From positions 4,154,001-4,218,000 of the forward strand of contig CP099419.1 of assembly GCA_024114885.1 (NCBI GenBank): 64,000 nucleotides of DNA, in the 5' to 3' direction. A program made the translations under genes and the position numbers. The notes under the pieces were generated by a model. The model worked only from the letters and a program-made list of their open reading frames with translations. It was not told the DNA's origin and made no database searches. Origin of the DNA: Septoria linicola. Lineage: Eukaryota; Ascomycota; Dothideomycetes; Mycosphaerellales; Mycosphaerellaceae. Positions 41,980 to 54,448 of the stretch are shown here, piece by piece; within the stretch, counting starts at the first letter, position 1, and each line of letters begins with the position of its first letter.

Positions 41980-43038
41980 ATGGCTCTCACACAAGCAGAC
42001 ACCCTACCGGACTTTTTCGCCTGCAACAGTTTGACAGCACAAGATGCCGCAGCATGCTTCGACTTTCTAAACCGCTGGCATCCAGGCTGCGAGATGACTC
42101 CAGTCCGTGATCAAGGTGGCTGCTCCTATACTCTGCTCGTGCATACTTTGCAAGGAGACCAGAGGATTGTACAATTCAGATCGCAGCAGCACGCAATTGC
42201 CACTGACATCGCGAGTGATGCAGTAAGGGTGTTTCCTGGTCTGACACCGAGACTGATCAGGTCGGAGTCTATCCATATGTCGAATGGCGACAAGATGCAA
42301 CTGCTCGAGATGGACCAATTAGAAGGCATTTGTGTGGCGGATGTGCTGCCTAGGCGCGAAAGGCTTTCGAAAGATGAAGTGTCTCGATTACAGAATTTGC
42401 TGTGTGATCTTGCGGACTTCTTTGCAGTAGCGTGGAAGTCTGCGATGTTATATGGGAAGACGAGAACAGCAGATGGACTGGTTGGGTCGTCGATCCTAGA
42501 GCGGCTGGAGATGTTAGCGAGGGACTTACCAATACCTACGCTGAGGAAGAGTGCATCAGAGGCTAGAGAAGCTGTCACAGCAGGAGGCCTGGAGGTTTTG
42601 CCTGTCGTTCTGAATCATGGGGATCTGATACCGTGTAACCTATTGGTTGATACCGGAACGTGGCGGTTGACTGGTGTTGTTGATTGGGCGGAGAGTGAGT
42701 ACTTGCCTCTTGGCTTGACGTTGTATGGTGTTGAGCATTTACTTGGGGTTCTGGATGAGTCGGCAGCACAGGTGCGGTTTGTGTATTACCACGAGGCAGA
42801 TCGTTCGCGAGAGGCTTTCTGGGAACGCTTGCGATCACAGATTTGCGAGCTTGCTCAGCCTCGGATTTGGCGCGCAATGCTTCTAGCTCGAACAATTGGG
42901 ATGCTGTTGTGGCATGGTGTTGCATGGGACGATGGAAAACGGGATCGTGCTGTAAGTATTGAGCGTGATGTTGAGGATCTGGCGTATCTTGAGGCATTCA
43001 TGGGGACTGAGTTGTGCTCAGTACAGGCGAAGCTCTAG
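41980..43038 (+). CDS. Aminoglycoside-phosphotransferase-fold (APH) kinase-like protein
   Basis: Intronless, about 352 residues from MALTQADTLPDFFACNS. The protein-kinase-like APH fold is shown by the catalytic loop (VVLNHGDLIPCNLLVD, with the conserved HGDxxxxN) and the following metal-binding segment (GVVDWAESEYLPLG, in place of DFG). The N-lobe is weaker. Fungal genomes hold many such genes, related to choline kinases and fructosamine kinases, usually of unknown small-molecule substrate. This does not imply antibiotic resistance. It converges on the flavin-reductase-like gene with 64 bp between them. Confidence 0.83.
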   Translation: MALTQADTLPDFFACNSLTAQDAAACFDFLNRWHPGCEMTPVRDQGGCSYTLLVHTLQGDQRIVQFRSQQHAIATDIASDAVRVFPGLTPRLIRSESIHMSNGDKMQLLEMDQLEGICVADVLPRRERLSKDEVSRLQNLLCDLADFFAVAWKSAMLYGKTRTADGLVGSSILERLEMLARDLPIPTLRKSASEAREAVTAGGLEVLPVVLNHGDLIPCNLLVDTGTWRLTGVVDWAESEYLPLGLTLYGVEHLLGVLDESAAQVRFVYYHEADRSREAFWERLRSQICELAQPRIWRAMLLARTIGMLLWHGVAWDDGKRDRAVSIERDVEDLAYLEAFMGTELCSVQAKL

Positions 43039-43102
43039 CTTGTCATGTATTCAAATCTATACATATATGCAAGATCTACAGTCGCTGCCGAACTTGGAAA
43101 GG

Positions 43103-44083
43103 TCATTGTTCGTCACGCTTGGGCTTTACCAGGCCAGCTGGCTCTGCTTCTTTCTTCATCTCTTCCCAATCAGGTCGAGGGATCTCAATTCCTTCCAGCA
43201 CGCGAGCGTATGTGATGCCGCCCAGACGAGCAATTGGTCTCAGTACCTGTCACGAACGATTAGTATTCTTATTTCTCGAGGGTTACACACACACCATTGA
43301 ACTCACATTAGGGTCGAGAATATTCTTCTCCTTGTTGATTGCGTCCTCGCGGGCCCAAAACCTCACACCCTCGATGACAGCAAGCACTCCTGTCTTCTTG
43401 CCGGGGGTAGCTCGGCTCTCGAACTCTTGCGTGTTCATCAACTTGCCCTCAACAGTGAAGACTGCCTCCTTGACTCTGCTCGCTTTGACAACTTCGCTGT
43501 CGGCAGGCGTAAGTCCTGTCAATGCCCACTCGGACACTCCATAAGGTGCATTGACTGAAGTGGCGTTCGCAGCTTCCAGGTAATGCTCGCTGATAATGTT
43601 GATCGTGCATTCTCCCGAGTCGATAAGATTCTTCAAGCTATCCTTCGCCTTGTCCATACCGCCAGCGTAGCCGACGATGAAGACGGGCGGGTCGTGATTG
43701 ACGACTTGCGTGTAAGAGAAAGGTGCCAAGTTCGTGGTGCTGCCATCCTTTGATCTTGTGCTGACAAAGCCTACAGGTCGAGGAATGATGGCGCTGATCA
43801 ATAGCTTGTAGTTGAAAGTAGCTGGTCGTCCTTCCTCGTAAGGATCGATGGAGATGTGCTTCTTCTTGAGACATTCGCCTCCATCGTTGGCTCCTTGACC
43901 TGGCTTCCAGTCTGGGTTCTTCGTCTTAGTGTAACGCCATTCAGCTGTGGTGTCCCACTCAGGACGTGAGGCTTCGACTTCTTTGAAGTTGCCATGTGGA
44001 TTGCGTTGGACCATTTTCTCCGAGTCGTACATGTTCTCGTGCGTGGCCGTATCGGCCTTCTTTTGCTCGGGCTCGCCAGACAT
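43103..44083 (-). CDS. Flavin reductase-like (FMN-binding split-barrel) protein
   Basis: Two exons, 44083-43307 and 43246-43103, with a 60-bp intron (GTGAGT donor), joined in phase 0, about 306 residues from MSGEPEQKKADTATHEN. After a charged lead the split-barrel core reads LLISAIIPRPVGFVSTRSKD, then NLAPFSYTQVVNHDPPVFIV and ECTINIISEHYLEAANATS. The last exon adds VLRPIARLGGITYARVLEG and a basic tail. The family (flavin_reduct domain) binds FMN and often reduces flavin for a partner oxygenase or acts as an FMN-dependent oxidoreductase. The fungal substrate is unknown. The start is taken as the first ATG. Confidence 0.88.
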
Positions 44084-44737
44084 TGTCGAACTTCTTTCGA
44101 GTTGCACGCTCGACACTTATTGGGTTGGTAAGCTAGATATGTCAATGTCGCCAAACTCGGTAACTGTTCGTAGAGAGCAAAGTCTCTTCTGGCCTGCAGG
44201 AAGGACTGTGAGGCTAGACGTGAATTATTACAAAGATCCCTCTTCAATGGCGGAACGTCATCGCGGCAGATGGAGCTGATTCCGCGAGCTCAACAGTACC
44301 ACCCCACTCGTCCGGGGTCGACATAAGACATGCATTAACGATTCAGAGAGAAGCGGCATACACCTACATCGTCTTGCTACTGCACTGCAAATTGTCAGGA
44401 AACGGTACACGTGCGACGATGAGAGCTTGTTATGCATGATTCCAAGGCAATGTTTCGCACGTAAACTCGATCGATCTCTACACGATTGACCTCGCTACCG
44501 GAACAACCACGTAGCGGGGTCGTTCTTAGCTAGAACCTCGACCCTGTATGACCAAGCCTCATACATATGGCCTGACCTGTCGTTCTGGCCAATTGCTCGT
44601 GTATTACTTATCTTCGCTTAGAAAGAGCGACCTTCCATTCAATGGAAAGAGGCAATATCCTTCGTAGCAGCCAATCTTTCGAGAAGCCACCAGTCTTACC
44701 AGACAAATTGTCAGACCTCGAGAAGCGGTTCAGCGAC
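44084..44737. promoter_or_regulatory. Divergent upstream region, flavin-reductase-like / MetX-like
   Basis: About 650 bp between divergent starts. An alternative ATG for the hydrolase lies at 44642 in frame, which would add 32 residues. No other protein-like frame or recognised site. Confidence 0.4.
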
Positions 44738-46126
44738 ATGGCAACACAGTTTTCAACATACCCGTTGGGTGATTTCAAGCTCAAGAATGGAGGCACGCTT
44801 CCAGATGCCAAGATTGCATACAAAACATTCGGCCAGCCTGGCAATCCTGCGATCATCTATCCTACGTGGTACTCTGGAGCAATCGAGGACAACGAGTGGC
44901 TGATTGGCACTGACAAGACGCTGAACCCGGAAAAGTACTTCATCATCATTGTGGCGCTGTTCGCAAATGGGCAGTCGAGTAGCCCTAGCAATCGCAAAGA
45001 TGTGCGACCTTGGCCCGAGATCACTTTCTACGACAATGTGCGAGCCCAGCACGAACTGGTGACGAAGAAGCTCAATGTCACACATGCTCGAGCTGTTCTA
45101 GGTTGGTCGATGGGTGTAAGTACAGTCGGTGGAAAGCCATTCTACATCTCTTCACGTCAGCTCGTTTCGGCAGAGGACAACGCGAAGTCATTCATGGCAC
45201 TGGCGAAGCATCACTGATCTCTCACAGGCTGGACAGACCTTCCAGTGGGCAACCCAATATCCGGACTTCATGGACGTAAGCACAATTAGCTCAGCGCGTC
45301 TAGCTCAACATAGCATGTCTAACACCCCTGCAGATTGTGGTGCCTTTCTGTGGTTCCGCCAAGACAAGTCTCCACAATCAATCAATGCTTGAAGGCGTGA
45401 AAGTAGCTGTATTAGGAGGTAAAGGCGCGGCATCAGGTGGCGTCTGTAAAGGAGAAGCCCGGATCAATCAATATCGCGCATGGACCGAACACGAGAAGAT
45501 CGTGGGCTTGAAAGCTCTCGGGCGTGTCTACTCTGGCTGGGGCTTCAGTCAAGCCTTCTACCGCGAAAGACTGTTCGAAAGCGTCTTGGGCTTCAAGGAT
45601 ATCGAAGACTTCATGGTGAACTTCTGGGAAGAATGGGCATTATCCAAAGATCCCGATAACATGGTCGCAATGCTTTACACCTGGCAGTCAGGAGATGTAT
45701 CCCAGCAGGAGCCATACAATGGTCAGTACTGGTGATGAGCCCCGGATCTTGGCTGACATGGAACAGGTGACTTCGACGCGGCCATGAAAGGCATCAAGGC
45801 GAAGGCTTTTGTACTTCCTGGAAGGACCGACCTTTACTTTCGTTAGTCACCTGCAGGCCATGTATGCGCATTCTTCGCTGATTCTTTGATAGCTCCTGAG
45901 GATAGTGAGGATGAGGTCGCGCGCATGAACCCAGGCATCGGGCAGTGTATCCCATTCGAGAGCATCTGGTAAGTCAATCGGCGTCAACAACGTACGGTGC
46001 CATTCGAAGTGAGCGCTGACCTGTGCACTTCTCATCAGGGGACACTGGGCTGGAGGTCCTGGACAATCGACAGAGGACGTGAAATGGCTAGACCAGAAAT
46101 TGGGTGAATTCTTCAAGAGTAACTGA
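44738..46126 (+). CDS. MetX-type alpha/beta hydrolase (homoserine O-acetyltransferase family)
   Basis: Six exons: 44738-45115, 45228-45275, 45334-45721, 45767-45841, 45893-45968 and 46039-46126. All junctions agree in phase, giving about 350 residues. It begins MATQFSTYPLGDFKLKNGG and follows the MetX-like pattern: IAYKTFGQPGNPAIIYPTWY, then the nucleophile elbow GWSMGAGQ assembled across intron 1, KAFVLPGRTDLYF with the acid, and GHWAGG with the catalytic His. Many fungal members are annotated homoserine acetyltransferase, but the shorter branch lacking a lid extension is often of unknown specificity. I assign the fold and triad, not the substrate. An in-frame upstream ATG (44642) is possible. 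Confidence 0.9.
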
Positions 46127-46648
46127 GCGGATCTGTCAGCGGCTCCGGAGACACATCATGCTGCTGCGCCGTTAAATACAAGATTACACATACCTCAGTC
46201 ACATAGTTGTACGTGAGATACACGGCATAGATCTGAGCAAAAAGTGGTCCGGCACTTTCGTACCAAGCCTGTTGGGCGTTGTTTCGTGAGCCGTGGTTAT
46301 CGGCCGTTCGTGGGAGTTGGACAAAGACGGCAAGGGCCCTCGGGTAAAGGCTGCCGGATCTGCAACGCTAGCGAGCACTTTCACCTGCCTCTCTGCACCT
46401 GCCATCACCAATCGTCCAATCCATTGTCAACGACTTGATTGTGCGACCACGCGCGTTGACAGTCTTGATCGCGATAGTATCTATATCACTTGCTGTCGCG
46501 ATCGCGTGGCGCGCAGCAGTCCACGAAGCTATCTTCTCGAGTATCTGCGCCGCTGGCTCTGATGAGGTGATCAGAGCAGCAACGCAACCACCACCGCCGC
46601 CGACTCCTCTTCCTCCTTCCCCTAGTCCACCCATCATCCACTGGCATC
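46127..46648. other. Intergenic, promoter of poly(A) polymerase gene
   Basis: No protein-like frame. The stretch just upstream of the start is pyrimidine-rich (cgactcctcttcctccttcc), common in fungal leaders of strongly expressed genes. Confidence 0.45.
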
Positions 46649-48650
46649 ATGGCGCAACAAGAAGCCGAGTTCTTGGGTGTCAGCCCGCCGCTGTCCACCG
46701 AGATGCCGAAACCGCGCGACACGGAACTGTACGAATCGTTGATGGCCGAGCTCAAGGCGCAAAACAACTTTGAGGCGCCAGAGCAGACACAGAAGAGGTT
46801 GGTGTGGTGCTGACAGCACGAGAAAGGGAACAATGCTAATGCATGGATAGGGCAGAGGTCTTGGGCACGCTTAACAAGCTACTCATTCAGCTCGTGCAGA
46901 AGGTCGGCAAGAAGAAAGGACTCAATCCAGAACTGCTCAAAGAGGCTGGTGGCAAGATCTCTACCTACGGTAGTTATCGTCTCGGAGTCTATGGTCCTGG
47001 ATCCGATATCGACACACTCATGCTGAGCCCGAAGCATGTTACTCGTGAGGACTTCTTCGAGCATATGCCTGACATGATCCGTCAGGAGATTCCGCCAGAG
47101 CGGCTGACGGAACTTGTTCCCGTGGCTGGTATCAGTGTCCCGATCATCAAAACTGAGATCGATGGCATTTCCATCGATCTCATCTGGTGCACCTTGCAGA
47201 AAGATAAAGTGCCCAAGTCCCTTCAGCTGGACGACACCGAGTTGCTGAGAGGCTTGAGTGAGACCGATCTGAAGTGTATGAACGGCACGCGAGTCACCGA
47301 TAGGATTCTATCTCTCGTGCCGCAAACACGGACGTTCCGTATCGCCTTGCGCGCTGTGAAGATCTGGGCACAAAAGCGTGGCTTGTATGGCAACGTCTAC
47401 GGGTATCCTGGTGGTGTGGCTTATGCAATGATGGTTGCGCGAGTCTGCCAACTGTACCCGAAAGCTGCGGCATCAGCAATTGTCGCCAAGTTCTTCTGGG
47501 TGGTCAAGAACTGGAAATGGCCTTCACCAATCTATCTTCAGGCCCGGGAGAAAGGCCCGTCCTTGAACCAGCAGGAGTGGGACCCGAACAAGAACTTTCG
47601 AGACAAACGTCACCTCATGCCGGTCATCACACCAGCGTATCCTGTAATGAACGCCACTCATACCATCACCCGCTCCACGAAGACTGTCCTCCTGCGCGAG
47701 CTGGAGCGTGGTCATCAGATCATGTCCGACATATATGCTGGGAAGCAACTCTGGCGCGATCTCTTTGTCAAACACCAGTTCTTCACTTCCGCATATCAGC
47801 ATTACATCGTGGTCGTCACGGCATCCAAAACCAAAGAAGAGCAGCAGGCTTGGTCTGGGTTGGTGTCCTCGCGAGTGCGCTTCAAGCTTGTTGAGGGCAT
47901 TGAGGATAGCGCAGACAAGGTCAAGCTTGTGCAACCTTTCAACAAGGGAGTGGAGCGGCATCATAAGTGCAAGACACAGAAAGAGATCGAGAGCGTACTA
48001 GGCGGCGGCCTGGAAGGGCTTGTCGACAAAGCCACAACTACAGAGGAAACAGCAGATGTCAAACAGCAGGCCGCTGCCGGAGGCGATGCTGATGTGATCA
48101 ACGAATTGGCCACCACCAATGGTGATGCCGAGGGAAAGAAGGACGGCGAGCTGGAGCTGTGGACGACTACGTTCTATCTGGGCATCGAGCTGAATACTGG
48201 TGAGAAGCAACTTGACATCTCTTACTCGGTCAACGAGTTCAAGAACAACGTACAGTCTTGGCCTGGCTACAACCCGGATGTACATTCAGTACAGATCAAG
48301 TATCATCGCAGGTGTGTAGCAACCCCAGCCGCCAGTCTGCAATCTAGTCCGCTGACCAAACAACAGTACACAGCTACCTCTCGACCTCTTCGGGGAGGGT
48401 GAGACGAGACCCGTCAAGAAGAAGAAAGCAAAGAATGAAAACCTAGAGAAGAAGCGTAGCTTCACTAATGCAGGTTTGGACGTGAGTAATCGAAAGAGAC
48501 GCTTGACGAGGACAGCAGCTACTCTGAGCTGAGGCGTTGAGCCAATTGCTGACACTTGACTTGTAGGAAAACCAGAACCCTGCTAAGCGCCGCCACTCTG
48601 CATCTGTGAATGGCAACGGCACGCCAACGACCAATGGCACTACTGGCTGA
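46649..48650 (+). CDS. PAP1: Nuclear poly(A) polymerase
   Basis: Four exons: 46649-46797, 46851-48311, 48367-48481 and 48567-48650, about 602 residues. It begins MAQQEAEFLGVSPPLS. The nucleotidyltransferase centre is plain: TYGSYRLGVYGPGSDIDTL carries the GS motif and two catalytic Asp, and TEIDGISIDLIW the third. The central domain (RVTDRILSLVP, FRIALRAVKIWAQKRGLYGN, GYPGGVAYAMMVARVCQLYP) and RNA-binding domain (HYIVVVTASKTKEEQQAW, LELWTTTFYLGIEL) follow in the canonical order. The basic tail (RPVKKKKAKNENLEKKR) is the usual nuclear-localisation region. The enzyme adds the poly(A) tail after cleavage by CPF. Introns at both ends fit consensus and phase. Confidence 0.96.
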
Positions 48651-51179
48651 ACGACGCGACGTTCTTTTCGCATCTTTGGTAAAGATGTGCTTGTATCCAT
48701 TACTCTAACATCAATATCCAGTCCATTCGACGATCGGCAGCCTGCACCCGAGAAGAGCCCATACGGTACCGAGACAGATAAGCAGACCCTGCCCGATTGC
48801 AGGCTGTTCTCCGAAGTAAATCGAAGCACTCTAGCATGTGCGAAAGTGGCTTGCTTCAAGTCGTTTGAGCCGCCTGGATGCTGTCCAGAGTTGAGGCCTG
48901 TTCATGAAGGAGGTAAGGTGACCCTCTCCCAAGGAGTGACAATCTTGAGAGAAGACAGGAAAACAACAAAAAGAAACGAGGAAGATGCGCCAGTCCGTCG
49001 CTACCAACGCGGATGCAGTCTCGAGCTGAGCCGCTATGGCTTCGATGATGAACCCTGCGCGAGGTAACCATGAGAAGATTGAGTTGACAGTGGAATAACC
49101 TCCTTACGTAGTCTCACAATCAAACTGCATTACAGAGGTCTACGGACCTCACACCAATGAACGCCAGCTTGCCAGTATTGCGGCCTCCCTTCTCACACTT
49201 GGCTATTGCCCACGTCGCCTTGTATGCTGCACGACGGTGATTGAACACCGAGTCGAGTGCCATGACAACGTAGAGTTGCCAACAAACAGCTATTATCTGT
49301 TCTGGCGATCTGACCATTTCGTATAGCGATCATGTCCGGCACGATTCAACGTCTATAGTGAATGCGCCGTTAAGCCCGGCTGACACGAGCAGTGAAACCA
49401 CACTATTGTCGTAGCGTGCAGAAGCGTCTCACAGTCGCGTGGAAATTTTGTACGATCATGGCGTGTTTCTTTGTGTTAGATGTGGTGTGTAGGAGAGGTC
49501 TGTGTCATGTGTGTAGAGTGATTTGATTATTATGAAGTTCGAGAGATAGGATGTTGCTGCGATCGAAATCAGGTGCGGGAGCTGCGAGTAATTGCTGGAA
49601 GTGTATCGGATTGGTTTGCGGCAGAGTCATACAGGCTTTCGGAGACTTTGTCGGGGACGTGTGATGATGATTATCTTCATAACATCTCTGCCGCGTCTCA
49701 TATGCTACGGATGCATGCTCTAGAGGCGTGATCCGCATTAGGAGAGATGTGAACTGTCTGTCAGTGCGTGACGCCTGTGCGACGTGTTGTGGAGGAGGGT
49801 CATCTCCGGGCGTGGTTCGTTCGTGCACTTTCAACGTTGTTTCGGTAGATTACTATTGTAAGCGAAGAGCCGTTACGGCAGGTGAGTTGCTCTTGGGAAA
49901 GCAATTACTGAAAGTAGATGCCAGCCTCGAAGTCGACTTCGGTACGCCACCAGCCGAGACTGTGGATGTACTCTTGTACCTCGAGCTTGGAGCTGAACAG
50001 CCCTTGACGAGCTGAATGATAGCTGCTGCGGCTTGTTGTAGCTCGCGATCAGGCTGTTGGTATGTGATCAGCCAAGCTCGTGTTGGTCAACGTGGCCGCT
50101 GTCTGTGATCAGTAGCGACTACAGCGGTCAATGGCTAGGCTCGGAAGTATTGCTGGCCACAAGAGGAAATTGATTGCAACGCGGAACCCTGCTTGATAGT
50201 GGATCGCATTTTGGTGAGAATTGCCTGTGCCACCTGCATCGCTGCTCCGCACCAAGATTTGGACTCAGATTCGCTGATCAACCTCGGGACGGAGCGCAGT
50301 TCGTGGCGCTGGGGAGTGTGAACTTCACTCGCAAGGGTCAGGCGGTGGGAGAAGGATTGACGATCTCTGGATGAAACATTGGGTCCTGCTCATGAGAACA
50401 AGCTTCACGAGAAGCGTTGCAGAGCAGGATTGGCATGGCATGGCTGTGTGCACCCGCGCGATTGCTGCGCCGGTGGCGTGGTGACGGTCGATGGCAGACG
50501 TGCTGGGAAATAGAGGTCGAGGTCGTCGGCAATCATCGTCAGGGTTTTGGGCTCTGTTGGTAGATTGAGGCTGAGGAATAGAACCTAGCCCGCTCTTGGC
50601 TGCGGTGGTAGTGGACTGATGGCGCTTTTGCTTGCTCACCAACCCTGCGCCGATTCATCAACCATCTGCAATGCAAGCTCCAGTCTGATACCGCCCCTCC
50701 GAACTGCTGCACATCATCATCACGCTTCTGCTGGCTGTTCGCTGTTGCTCGGTCCAATAATCGAGCAATCTCTCACACACGGCCCCGGGCTGTGTGCTTG
50801 GCCCTCTCAGCCGCCTGTCTGTCAGTCAGTCTGCTTGGGTGTTTTCGCGCGCCGAATCCTCTCCGACTCGATTCTCTCGTCAGCACGCCCGCACGCACGG
50901 CTCCGGCTCAGCTGTCTCTGCCCCCAACCACACACCGAGCAGTCCGACCCGGCCACGGCGCATCCACGCACGTTACCCTACCTGGCACCGCACCAGCCAG
51001 CGCTCAGGCTCCCACACCCGCAATCTCGCCCTGCTTCGCGTCGTCTCGTTTCGTCTCGTCGTGCCTGCCTATTCTGCGGCGATACTCCGCCGTTGTTGCA
51101 GTTGCAGTTGGCGCGCTGCACCTTCCTTCCGGCGGCCTGAAGTCTCACGGAGACTGCTCCCCATGATAGGCTGCTTCCT
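48651..51179. other. Longest gene-free single-copy stretch
   Basis: About 2.5 kb without a convincing gene. A minus-strand frame (49505-49834) and a plus-strand frame (49728-50015) overlap and lack family signal. From about 50640 to 51180 the DNA is C- and CT-rich (gccgcctgtctgtcagtcag and many ctct/cgcac runs), with open frames in all plus phases, as expected of a long 5' leader of the Hsp70-like gene. No RIP signature. Confidence 0.45.
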
Positions 51180-53752
51180 ATGTCCTCCATGAACTCGCGT
51201 TTCAGACGACTAGTCGGTTCGACACGCAGAAGCAGCAGCAACTCAGTCGCAGGCAGCCAGAGCTCCAACGCCGGCAGCACCACCAACCTCGCCGCTCCGA
51301 CACAGCGCTCCTCGCCGTCGCGCAGCGGCCACAGCAACCCGCCCACCACCAACGGCACCGCGCCCACCTCGAATCCCGTCAACGGCAACACCGCTGCCGC
51401 CGCTGCTGCGGGAGCTCCCCCCAGCGTCACCTCGCGCGACTCCGCCCAGTCGACAGCGACGCCGCAACAAGCAGCCAACGCCTCGTCGACCTCGCTTGCT
51501 ATGAACCCAGGCCAGCAACCCACGCCATTAGGCCGGCCGCCGTCATACCAGTACGCCAACCAGGGTGGGACTTTGGGTGCTCCAGGACATCCTAATCAAG
51601 GCAGGCCGTCGAGTCCAATGCCTCCCCCACCTATCAATACTGGCGGTGGACATGCCTATGCCCCTCAGCACCAGCCAGGCATGTACCAGCAGCCTGCCCC
51701 ACCAGGCTATCCGTTAGGCCAAGCTCCGCAAGGGCACCAGCCTTACGGCTATGGACCTCCTCAAGGACCGCACTCGTACAATCGTGGGCCTGCCGAGGTG
51801 CAGGGTGATAACTCGCGCAGCAAGGCGCAGCTCATTGTCGGCATCGATTTTGTGAGTAAGGCTGAGATGACACACTTGGTAAATACTGACGGAACTGGCA
51901 GGGCACGACCTTCTCTGGTGTGGCATTCGCTTTTGCGACCAATACTGAAGCCAAAGAGGATATTATCGTCGAGTGGCCAGGTGCTGGCACTCAGACGAAG
52001 CAAAAGGTGACTGGGCTCACTGGCACATCAATCATTCTACATGTACTAATCTAGGCGCTAGATCCCGACTGTGCTGTACTACGATCAGCATCAGCAAGTA
52101 GTGGGCTGGGGACCAGATATTGCCGAAGCTCTTGCTCCTACCGGGTACCCAAAGCCTGGTGTGCAGAAAGTAGAATGGTTCAAGCTGCAGCTCATGCTTT
52201 CCGGCAACACATATATTGACCCCATCAACCTTCCCCCGCTTCCACCGGGGAAGTCTGAGATCGATGTTGCGGCAGACTACCTCTTCAAGCTTCGTCAAGC
52301 GATGCGTAACCAGCTGCAGAAGACGCTGGGAGAGGTCTTCAACCGAGAAGAGCGCAACATCAAGTACTTCTTGACGGTACCTGCCATCTGGAACGATGCC
52401 GGCAAGGCGGCAACGAGAGCTGCAGCCATTCAGGCTGGCTTTCTCCGCGATGAGAACGACAACCGATTGACTTTGATCTCTGAGCCTGAAGCTGCTGCCA
52501 TGTTCTGCTCAAAGACTGGACTTCTGAACCTCAAAGTACATGATGCAGTGCTCATCGTGGATTGCGGTGGTGGTACTGTTGATTTGATCGCGTATGAGGT
52601 GGAGGAGGAATCACCTTTCACTGTCGCTGAGTGCACTGCTGGCTCTGGTGACTCTTGCGGTTCGACTGCACTGAACAGGAACTTTTCCAACATCCTTCGA
52701 GCAAAGATCCGGAAGATGAAACTGCCTGACGGATCCAAGACTGCTGGCAAAGTCTACGCAAAATGTATCATGGACTTCGAGAACAGAATAAAGGCCGATT
52801 TCCGCAACAATGGCCAAAAGTGGGCAGTTGATGTCGGTATCGAGGCCGAATTTCCGGAAGCTGGCATCGAAGAAGGTTACATGACTTTCACTAACGAGGA
52901 AATTCTGCAATGCTTCGAGCCTGTGGTCAACCGCATCTTGGAGCTTGTGAGGAACCAGATCATCGCCATTCAGGCACAAAACAGATCATTACAGGTATGC
53001 CTACACATCATCGTTGTCATTGACGGAGAGTCACTAACTTCACGCAGAACGTGCTCGTCGTTGGTGGTTTTGGAGCTTCGGAATACTTGTTCCAGCAGAT
53101 CAAGTTACATGTGCCACCTCAGTTTCAGAATAAGGTGGTCCGACCCATGGACTCCGTCGCGGCAATTGTAAAGGGAGCTGTCACTGCTGGTATCACGGAA
53201 CGGGTTATCACTTCACGTGTGGCAAGAAGGCACTACCTCATGGCGACTCTACAACCTTTCAAGGAAGGTCATCATCCAGAGCAGTACCGTGTGCCCTCGC
53301 TCGATGGTAAAGATCGCTGCAAGTACACGCGACAGATCTTCGTGCAGAAGGGTCAGAGAGTTAAGATTGGCGAGCCCGTCAAGGTCTCCTTCTTCCGACA
53401 GGTTGCGCCTGGCGCAACACTGATGTACGAGGACGTGCTGTATGCCTGCGACGAGGATGTGTGCCCGGAATACACCAAGGATCCACGTAAGTACTGCTGC
53501 AGCGATTGCGTACTACGATTGCGCAAGATATGTGTACTGACCAATTTTGCAGGCATCAAGGAGGTTGTCACTCTGACATCCGATCTCAGCCGGAAAAATC
53601 TCGAGAAAGATTTCGAACGCATGGACACACCGCAAGGCACGTTCTACCGTGTCTACTTTGACATCTACCTTACTCTCGACGGCTCCGAGTTCAGCGCCGA
53701 ATTGGTCTGCCAAGGCGAGGTCATGGGACGATGCTCTGCCAGATTCCGATGA
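51180..53752 (+). CDS. HSPA12-like divergent Hsp70 with Pro-rich N-terminus
   Basis: Five exons: 51180-51851, 51902-52006, 52062-52994, 53048-53486 and 53553-53752, about 782 residues. The first 210 residues are Ser/Thr/Asn- then Gly/Pro/Gln/Tyr-rich (QPYGYGPPQGPHSYNRGP) and disordered. The Hsp70-type ATPase starts at IVGIDFGTTFSGVAFAF, across intron 1, with the phosphate-2 motif LIVDCGGGTVDLIAYEVE and the adenosine motif VLVVGGFGASEYLFQQIK across intron 3. The substrate-binding half is atypical, as in the HSPA12 branch. Such chaperone-like ATPases are expanded in filamentous fungi and their clients are unknown. Intron 4 is 66 bp, a multiple of three without stop codons. An ATG nine bases downstream is another possible start. 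Confidence 0.9.
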
Positions 53753-54448
53753 TCGACCATACCGTTACTACCAAGTGAGGAGTACAGTACAGCCCGGCGT
53801 AAGGGAGGCGATTGTGCAGTCAAAAGTCGTTCCAGGATCCGCTACGGAATTGTAATAGGCCTAGCGCAAGGCAACTAGACTCGTAACCATTGTGCGCAGA
53901 GCCAAGCTTGGTTATGGAGGAGGACAGTATGTGGCCTGGTTGTTCCAATTAGATATTGCGCGGCGCCGATGGCGTGCATTGCAGACATGCGGCATATGTG
54001 CGCCACAAGGTGCGAACGGTAGCATGGCCATGGGCTCCTGTGGCTCATTATGCTCCGTCTTGAAATTCAGCCAACGTACTGGAGGCGCTAGCAGTATTTG
54101 GCTTTGAACAGTCATCAATCTATCTCGACTATACAGTGCAGGCATAGCGGAGGATGATAATGCGATCGGAATCTTGGAGCGAGTACCCACCGGAGCGAAT
54201 TGTGGCGAAACTCATTTTGACATATAGGTTTTCTTTTCGAGTAACTAGCATTTCGACGACTTAAGCTGTGTCCATAATCGATCAAGGTGATCACATGTCT
54301 CATGCCCTCAAGCTGACTATGCTGGTCGCGAGACCTCCGTGTCACTTGGCAGTTATCAGCGGTGCTTCTGAATCGCTTTGCTGCTGGATATGTAACAAAT
54401 TGCCTGCGACTGCCAGCCCTCCGTCCAGTGACAAACGCCTGACTAGTC
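53753..54448. other. Intergenic between convergent genes
   Basis: 3' flanks of the Hsp70-like gene and Gtr2. Short frames only, with no repeat or RNA gene recognised. Confidence 0.4.

Noticed and set aside
50619..51179. Overlapping plus-strand frames in all three phases before the Hsp70-like gene.
   Set aside because: The CT-rich, stop-poor leader keeps every phase open; none has a family signal, and they overlap each other.
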